The position numbers and the translations under genes were made by a program. Below are positions 12,546 to 16,987 of a stretch of 16,987 bases of DNA, one piece after another. Numbering within the stretch: position 1 is the stretch's first letter; every line of letters starts with the position of its first letter. This stretch comes from JBFFXF01 sp041569895. GTDB lineage: Bacteria; Planctomycetota; UBA8108; JACQVS01. The stretch is from positions 1 through 16,987 of the forward strand of contig JBFFXF010000158.1 in the NCBI GenBank assembly GCA_041569895.1, written 5' to 3'. A model generated the notes under the pieces. It was not told where the DNA came from, did no database searches, and was given only the letters and a program-made list of their open reading frames with translations.

Positions 12546-14948
12546 ATGAAGCTGGAGGGGATCCCACGCATCGCGGCTCTGGGCCTCGCCGCGTTCGCCG
12601 CCGCGCTCGCGCCGCCTCGCCTCGACGCCCAGCAGGACCACACGGGGAAGCTGATTCGCCGCATCGAGATCCGCGGGCTGACGCGGCGGTCCCAGGACGA
12701 GCTGCGCCACCACCTTGGACGCAAAGTGAGGCTCGGCGCGCCGTTCGATCCGGAGGCGGTGAGCGACGCCACCAAGAACCTCTGGATGACGGGGTACTTC
12801 TCGAGGGTGGGCGATCCGATCGTCGATGACTTCGAGGACGGCGTCGAGGTCGTCTTCCCCGTCGACGAGAAGGACCGGGTCATGTCGCTCCGCTTCATCG
12901 TCGAGGACACCAGCACGAAGCGGCCGTCGATCCGGCTCAAACGGATCCGCGATGCGATCTCCACGAAGGCGGGGCGCGGCCTGAGCCCGTACGCGCTGCA
13001 GATGGACGCGCAGCAGATCGTCCAGGTCTATCGGGACGAGGGCTACATCTTCGCGGAGGCGCGACACACGCTGCAGGAGCGGGAAGACGGCGCCCATATC
13101 ACGTTCACCATCAAGGAGGGCCCCCGCGTTCGCATTCACGACATCGTCTTCACCGGGAACCGCACCGCGAGCTCCTCGACGCTTCGCGGCCTGATGGCGA
13201 CGAAGCAGAAGGACTGGTTCTTCGGTTTCTTCCACTCCGGCTTCTACAATCGCGAGGAGCTCGGCCGGGACATCGACAAGGTGAAGGAGTACTACAAGAG
13301 CCTCGGGTTCTTCGACGTGCTCGTGGCGATCGATGGCGTCGAGTTCTACGACGAGAACTCGCGCATGAGGATCCGGATCATCGTCGAGGAGGGTCCTCGA
13401 TACACCTTCACCGGCTACACCCTCAAGGGCAACAAGGTCTTCCCGTCATCGACCCTGCTCGACCTCACCCAGGCCGCCGCCGGAAAACCCTTCTCGGCGC
13501 AGCTGATGGAGGAGGATCGGGCGGAGATCCTCAAGTACTACAAGGATCGGGCGTACATCTACGCCAAGGTGACGCCATTCCCGGTGTTCCCCGAGAGGGG
13601 AACGACGGTGCAGGTGCGGTTCAACATCGAGGAGGACCACGAGATCTACATCGACCACGTCAACATCCGCGGCAACATCAAGACCCAGGACCGCGTCATC
13701 CGCCGGGAGCTCGAGTTCTATCCCGGCGAGAAGGTCAACTGGTACAAGCTGCAGAAGAGCCGCTCGAATCTGGCGCGCCTGCGCATCTTCCGCGATGTCG
13801 ACTACGAGTTCGTTCCGAGCACGCCAGACGCGCCGAACCGAAACGACATCATCGTCAAGATCGAGGAGGAGGCCACCGGCCGGCTGCTGCTCGGCTTCGG
13901 CGTCACCAGCGGATTCGGCGTCATCGGAAACTTCGCCGTCACCAAGCGCAACTTCGACTTCACGGACCTGCCGGACTCGATCTACGACATCCCCGACTCG
14001 TTCACCGGCGCCGGACAGACGCTGAACATCGTGCTGCAGCCCGGAACGCGGCGTTCGCTGTACCAGTTCTCGTTCACCGAGCCGTACCTGTTCGAGACGC
14101 GCAACTCCCTGACGCTGGCCGGCTCGTCGATCAAGATCATCCGCCGGGACTACGACGAGGACCGGCTCTCTCTGCGACCGAGCCTGTCCCACGCCCTCGA
14201 CTTCGACCGCGACCTGGTGTTCACGGTCGGCATGCGCGCCGAGGAGATCGAGATCTCCGACATCGACCGGGACGCGGCGCCGGACGTCTTCGACGTGGAA
14301 GGCCACACGACCGTCATCGCGACGAGCGCACGCCTCTCATACGACAAGGTGCTCGTCGAGCCGCTCGAGGGTGCCTACTCGGGTCACGCCGAGTGGATCG
14401 CCTTCGAGTGGGCCGGCTACCCGCTGGGCGGCGACGTCGACTTCAACAAGCTCGAGGGATCGCTGTCGCTCTACTATCCCATCTACACGCACGAGAAGGG
14501 CCGCCTCCACCACGTCATCTCGCTGTTCTCGAAGTTCGGCATCATCGAGGGCCAGCGCAAGTCGCGCGAGAGCGTGCCGATCTTCGAGCGCTTCTTCCTC
14601 GGCGGACCGAACACCGTGCGCGGATTCCGTTTTCGCGGGCTCGGCCCGCACTTCAAGAAGGACGCGCTCGGCGGCGAGGCCGCGTTCTACGGTAACGTCG
14701 AGTACTCCTTCCCCCTCTTCCAGAAGTTCATCCGCGGCGTCCTCTTCTTCGATTACGGCAACCTCGCCGTCGAGCCATCGGTCTTCGAGGTCGACGAGAT
14801 GCGCTACGCAGTGGGCGCGGGTCTGCGGATGAACTTCCCGTTCCTCGGGCAGCCGCTGCCGATCGGCCTCTACTTCGGCGACGCGCTGAAGAAGGAGGAC
14901 TTCGACCGCACGAAGACCTTCCTGGTGACGATCGGAACACCCTTTTGA
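12546..14948 (+). CDS. bamA: outer-membrane assembly protein BamA (Omp85)
   Basis: BamA inserts beta-barrel proteins into the outer membrane. The 800-residue product has a signal peptide (1 to about 28, cleavage near LDA-QQ) and about five POTRA domains (roughly 34-110, 112-193, 195-290, 291-370, 372-450). A C-terminal 16-stranded barrel region follows (about 455-800). The Omp85 hallmark VRGF is at 691-694 within GGPNTVRGFRFRG, and the last residue is Phe, as expected for a beta-signal. POTRA 3 carries a long helix region (FYNREELGRDIDKVKEYYKSLGFFD) that is well conserved in the family. The ATG at 12546 has AGAGG with 7-nt spacing. Other Bam or Lpt genes, Skp and lipid A genes that often neighbour bamA are not in the window. 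Confidence 0.96.
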   Translation: MKLEGIPRIAALGLAAFAAALAPPRLDAQQDHTGKLIRRIEIRGLTRRSQDELRHHLGRKVRLGAPFDPEAVSDATKNLWMTGYFSRVGDPIVDDFEDGVEVVFPVDEKDRVMSLRFIVEDTSTKRPSIRLKRIRDAISTKAGRGLSPYALQMDAQQIVQVYRDEGYIFAEARHTLQEREDGAHITFTIKEGPRVRIHDIVFTGNRTASSSTLRGLMATKQKDWFFGFFHSGFYNREELGRDIDKVKEYYKSLGFFDVLVAIDGVEFYDENSRMRIRIIVEEGPRYTFTGYTLKGNKVFPSSTLLDLTQAAAGKPFSAQLMEEDRAEILKYYKDRAYIYAKVTPFPVFPERGTTVQVRFNIEEDHEIYIDHVNIRGNIKTQDRVIRRELEFYPGEKVNWYKLQKSRSNLARLRIFRDVDYEFVPSTPDAPNRNDIIVKIEEEATGRLLLGFGVTSGFGVIGNFAVTKRNFDFTDLPDSIYDIPDSFTGAGQTLNIVLQPGTRRSLYQFSFTEPYLFETRNSLTLAGSSIKIIRRDYDEDRLSLRPSLSHALDFDRDLVFTVGMRAEEIEISDIDRDAAPDVFDVEGHTTVIATSARLSYDKVLVEPLEGAYSGHAEWIAFEWAGYPLGGDVDFNKLEGSLSLYYPIYTHEKGRLHHVISLFSKFGIIEGQRKSRESVPIFERFFLGGPNTVRGFRFRGLGPHFKKDALGGEAAFYGNVEYSFPLFQKFIRGVLFFDYGNLAVEPSVFEVDEMRYAVGAGLRMNFPFLGQPLPIGLYFGDALKKEDFDRTKTFLVTIGTPF

Positions 14949-15375
14949 TCACGCGGACACGCGCTTCTGAGAGGCCCTGCCGTTCTCGTTCCCGTTCCCG
15001 TCCCCGCCCCCGCCCCCATGCCCGAACAGCTGCTCGACTCCGCCGGCGAGACTCTGCGACGGATCTATAGGGAAGTCAGGAAAAAGAGGAAAGCAGGAAA
15101 GGAAACTGAGAGAGGGAGCGTTGCGAGGCAAACGGCGAAAACTTGACGTCTCGACGGCGTTCGAGCACTCGCGCAGAGCTCACGAAGATCAGCCCCTATA
15201 ATCCTTCCGTTTCCTGCCTTCCTGTTATGAATCGTCTGACGGCAAACCCCCGAAGTCGAGTCACCCTCCCCGAACTCGAGCGGCGGCTTTCACGAATCCG
15301 GCCGAGCGGCCGCGACGCGGTTTTCAACTCCCGCTCGCCCTCGCACGCGTCTACAATGAGACGCGGAGGCGAATC
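14949..15375. other. gene-free stretch between bamA and the TPR gene
   Basis: These 427 bases contain the hexamer tract at 14981-15016 and a purine-rich tract at about 15071-15119. A TATAAT at 15197-15202 lacks a good -35 at 17 bp, and TACAAT at 15352-15357 lies just before the next gene. The decamer CTACAATGAG at 15351-15360 is identical to that at the nusA promoter (306-315). No obvious bamA terminator and no coding frame were supported. Confidence 0.5.
14981..15016. repeat. hexanucleotide tandem repeat after bamA (6 units)
   Basis: Six units in register read CGTTCT, CGTTCC, CGTTCC, CGTCCC, CGCCCC, CGCCCC, a gradual drift of one motif. On the minus strand this is GGAACG, the same hexamer found inside the GGGTAC tract at 11626-11655. 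It starts 32 nt after the bamA stop. Confidence 0.85.
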
Positions 15376-16791
15376 ATGAAAAACGGATACCAGATCGTCG
15401 TCCCGGTCACCCGGCTGACGGCCGCGTTGCGCGCGCTGCTCGTTCCCGCGCTGCTGCTGGCGGCCATCCCATCCCCCGCGCTCGGTCAGGGCGAGAACGC
15501 CACGCGGCAGGAGTACTATCGGCGACTGGCGGCGGTGTCGCCGCGCGACGCGCAGGAGCACTACGAGCTCTCGATCTGGTGTTCCGACTCCGGTCTCGCC
15601 GACGAGGCGCGCGCGCTGCTCGAACGCACCATCCGCATCGACCCGGATCACGCCCCCGCGCGCCTCGCTCTCGGCTATCGACGCCATGGCCTCGACTGGG
15701 TGATCGGCGGCGCTCGCCGGATTCCGGTCACCTCTCCCACCGATGGCGGCGGCACGACGGCCGAGTCGACGTCGTCCCCGACGCCCCCGGCGTCCACCTC
15801 GACCTCGAGCGGTGACGACACGACTCGCTCGTCGCCGGCGTCCGGCGCGACTCAGGTCGACCCGTCGCCGACGTTCGAGGAGCTCCTCGAGGAGAAGAAG
15901 GCGTTCGCCAAGAAGGCCGGCGAGCAGCTCCGCACGGCGTTCAACACCAAGGAGGACGCGGACTTCCTCGTCCACACGACGCACGACCTGAGCTCGCCCC
16001 AGTTCCGCAAGCTGATCAACACGCTGAAGGCGGTCAAGAAGATCGTCCAGTCCACCACCGGCGCGGGTTCGCGCGAGCCGATCTGGCCCGACAAGGTGCA
16101 GTTCTTCTTCATGCGGGCGTCCTCGGAGTGCGTGCAGTTCGCCGAGATCGTCGACGGCCAGCGCTTTCCGGAGCGCGACGGCTGGTACACGAAGGACGGA
16201 CACACGGTCTTCTACACCATCGATCCCGTCGTGCTCGGCCGCCTCCTCGGCGAGACCGCGCTGGACTACCTCGGCGGCTCGCGACGATACGTCAACTGGT
16301 GGCTTCGCATCGGCCTCGGGGAGATCGTCGCGGCGCAGGCCGGCGACAGTCCGGACAGCGAGATCTACCGGCAGGCCTATCTGCTCGCGGGCTCGCTGCT
16401 CGACGGCAACGCGAGCGCGTTCCACATCGCGGACCTCCTCGGGCTTCCGAGCATGCGCGGCAGCGAGACCGAGGGGCGCGCGCAGGCGCTGACGCTGATC
16501 GACTTCCTGCTGCGCCAGGGGAAGCGCAGGCTGCATCGCGTGATCGAGGACCTCAAGAGCGACCGGTCGCCGCCACCGCCCGCCGACTTCGGCGACGCGG
16601 ACGCGTTCCGCGCGTTCATCGTCGAGTACTTCGCGTTCGAGAAGCAGTCGATGGAGAAGAACTTCGGCGATCTCGACAAGCTCGACCAGAAGTGGAAGGA
16701 ATTCATTCGCCAGCGAGCGGGCAGCTTCGCGGGCGGCGCGACCGCGCCCGGCGGGCAGGGCCCCGGCCGTCGCCCGCGCGGCGGCAACTGA
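15376..16791 (+). CDS. exported TPR protein with degenerate peptidase-MA-like domain
   Basis: The 471-residue product has a signal peptide (1 to about 37, cleavage near ALG-QG). A TPR-like segment follows (about 45-115, AQEHYELSIWCSDSGLADEA to ALGYRRHGLDWV), then a Ser/Thr/Pro-rich linker (about 120-165) and a larger domain (about 170-440). The order of blocks in that domain matches peptidase-MA-like gluzincins: a DFLVHTTHDLS strand, a VQFFFMRASSECVQFAEI block, a GWYTKDGHTVFYTI block, a helix, then YVNWWLRIGLGE. Where HExxH is expected, the sequence reads GETAL (292-296). The usual WLxEGLAE has Ile312 in place of the zinc-ligand Glu. All three metal ligands appear lost, so it is probably a pseudo-peptidase. 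The C-terminus is Gly/Arg/Pro-rich. The ATG has GGAGG at 15365-15369 with 6-nt spacing. The domain assignment is by eye. Confidence 0.75.
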   Translation: MKNGYQIVVPVTRLTAALRALLVPALLLAAIPSPALGQGENATRQEYYRRLAAVSPRDAQEHYELSIWCSDSGLADEARALLERTIRIDPDHAPARLALGYRRHGLDWVIGGARRIPVTSPTDGGGTTAESTSSPTPPASTSTSSGDDTTRSSPASGATQVDPSPTFEELLEEKKAFAKKAGEQLRTAFNTKEDADFLVHTTHDLSSPQFRKLINTLKAVKKIVQSTTGAGSREPIWPDKVQFFFMRASSECVQFAEIVDGQRFPERDGWYTKDGHTVFYTIDPVVLGRLLGETALDYLGGSRRYVNWWLRIGLGEIVAAQAGDSPDSEIYRQAYLLAGSLLDGNASAFHIADLLGLPSMRGSETEGRAQALTLIDFLLRQGKRRLHRVIEDLKSDRSPPPPADFGDADAFRAFIVEYFAFEKQSMEKNFGDLDKLDQKWKEFIRQRAGSFAGGATAPGGQGPGRRPRGGN

Positions 16792-16860
16792 ACGGAGCGC
16801 GCATGCTCTTCGGGCCCTTGCCCTAAAAGAGTTCGCGCTGACTCCCCACAGGAATGATCT

Positions 16861-16900
16861 CCCGTGCTCATTTTCTTCGCCAATCGTGAACGAGCACGGG
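16861..16900. repeat. perfect 9-bp inverted repeat
   Basis: CCCGTGCTC (16861-16869) and GAGCACGGG (16892-16900) are perfect reverse complements separated by 22 nt. It lies 70 nt after the TPR gene stop. There is no T run after the right arm, so an intrinsic terminator is unlikely. An operator or an RNA hairpin is possible. Confidence 0.7.
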
Positions 16901-16961
16901 CAGATTCTTCATGGAAGCCATTCGGATACAGCGACACCTGGCCTTTCTAGAGCTAGTTTCG

Positions 16962-16987
16962 GTTTTTCTCGCTCCTGCGAGAAAAAC
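16962..16987. repeat. perfect 11-bp inverted repeat at the right window edge
   Basis: GTTTTTCTCGC (16962-16972) and GCGAGAAAAAC (16977-16987) are perfect reverse complements around the 4-nt loop TCCT, ending exactly at the last base. The T run is on the 5' arm and the A run on the 3' arm, opposite to a standard intrinsic terminator on either strand. What follows is unknown, so a repeat unit, element end or regulatory hairpin cannot be told apart. Confidence 0.75.

Noticed and set aside
15196..16536. Minus-strand open frame opposite the TPR/peptidase-like gene
   Set aside because: The plus-strand frame has a ribosome site, signal peptide and family blocks; the antisense frame is Arg/Ala/Leu-skewed and featureless.
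16801..16830. Terminator after the TPR gene (GGGC/GCCC stem near 16811-16822)
   Set aside because: The stem is only 4 bp and is followed by TAAAAG rather than a T run.

Overview
The window is GC-rich bacterial chromosomal DNA with dense, ordinary gene spacing. The encoded BamA/Omp85 protein and several signal peptides point to a diderm. The style of the dockerin-type (EF-hand) repeats in the protein at 7417-9633, and the TPR plus peptidase-MA-like architecture at 15376-16791, resemble what is common in Planctomycetota and related lineages. That assignment is an inference from motif style, not a phylogenetic result.

Layout. (a) 1-218, minus: 5' part of a DUF2064/TIGR04282-type GT-A glycosyltransferase that runs off the left edge. 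(b) 219-685: gene-free divergent region with a near-consensus sigma-70-type promoter (TTGACA-N16-TACAAT) reading toward nusA, followed by an imperfect hairpin at the predicted RNA 5' end and a leader of about 365 nt. (c) 686-5341, plus: translation/transcription cluster nusA, infB (TTG start), rbfA, then an overlapping gene for a charge-polarised, probably disordered protein. rimP and ylxR, frequent neighbours in other bacteria, are not here. (d) 5393-6850, minus: cytoplasmic PAS-GAF-GGDEF diguanylate cyclase with intact active site and I-site. (e) 6851-7416: gene-free divergent region with an orphan terminator-like element and a 15-bp tandem repeat. (f) 7417-9633, plus: secreted protein with two dockerin-like cassettes. 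(g) 9795-11389, plus: endonuclease III-like HhH/[4Fe-4S] protein and a YebC/PmpR-family protein, behind a good promoter. (h) 11401-11717: mosaic of heptamer and hexamer tandem repeats between convergent genes. (i) 11725-12195, minus: DUF2203 protein. (j) 12546-14948, plus: BamA/Omp85 outer-membrane assembly protein, followed by another short hexamer tract. (k) 15376-16791, plus: exported protein with a TPR segment and what looks like a zinc-less peptidase-MA-like domain. (l) 16792-16987: lower-GC stretch with two perfect inverted repeats, one ending exactly at the window edge.

Most of the window is core information-processing and envelope-biogenesis machinery. The less ordinary parts are the charge-polarised protein fused by overlap to rbfA, the endonuclease III-like protein lacking the usual catalytic lysine, the apparent pseudo-peptidase, the intergenic repeat mosaics, and the inverted repeats at the right edge. 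I did not find a complete, clearly novel multi-gene system. No CRISPR array, insertion sequence, rRNA or tRNA could be supported.
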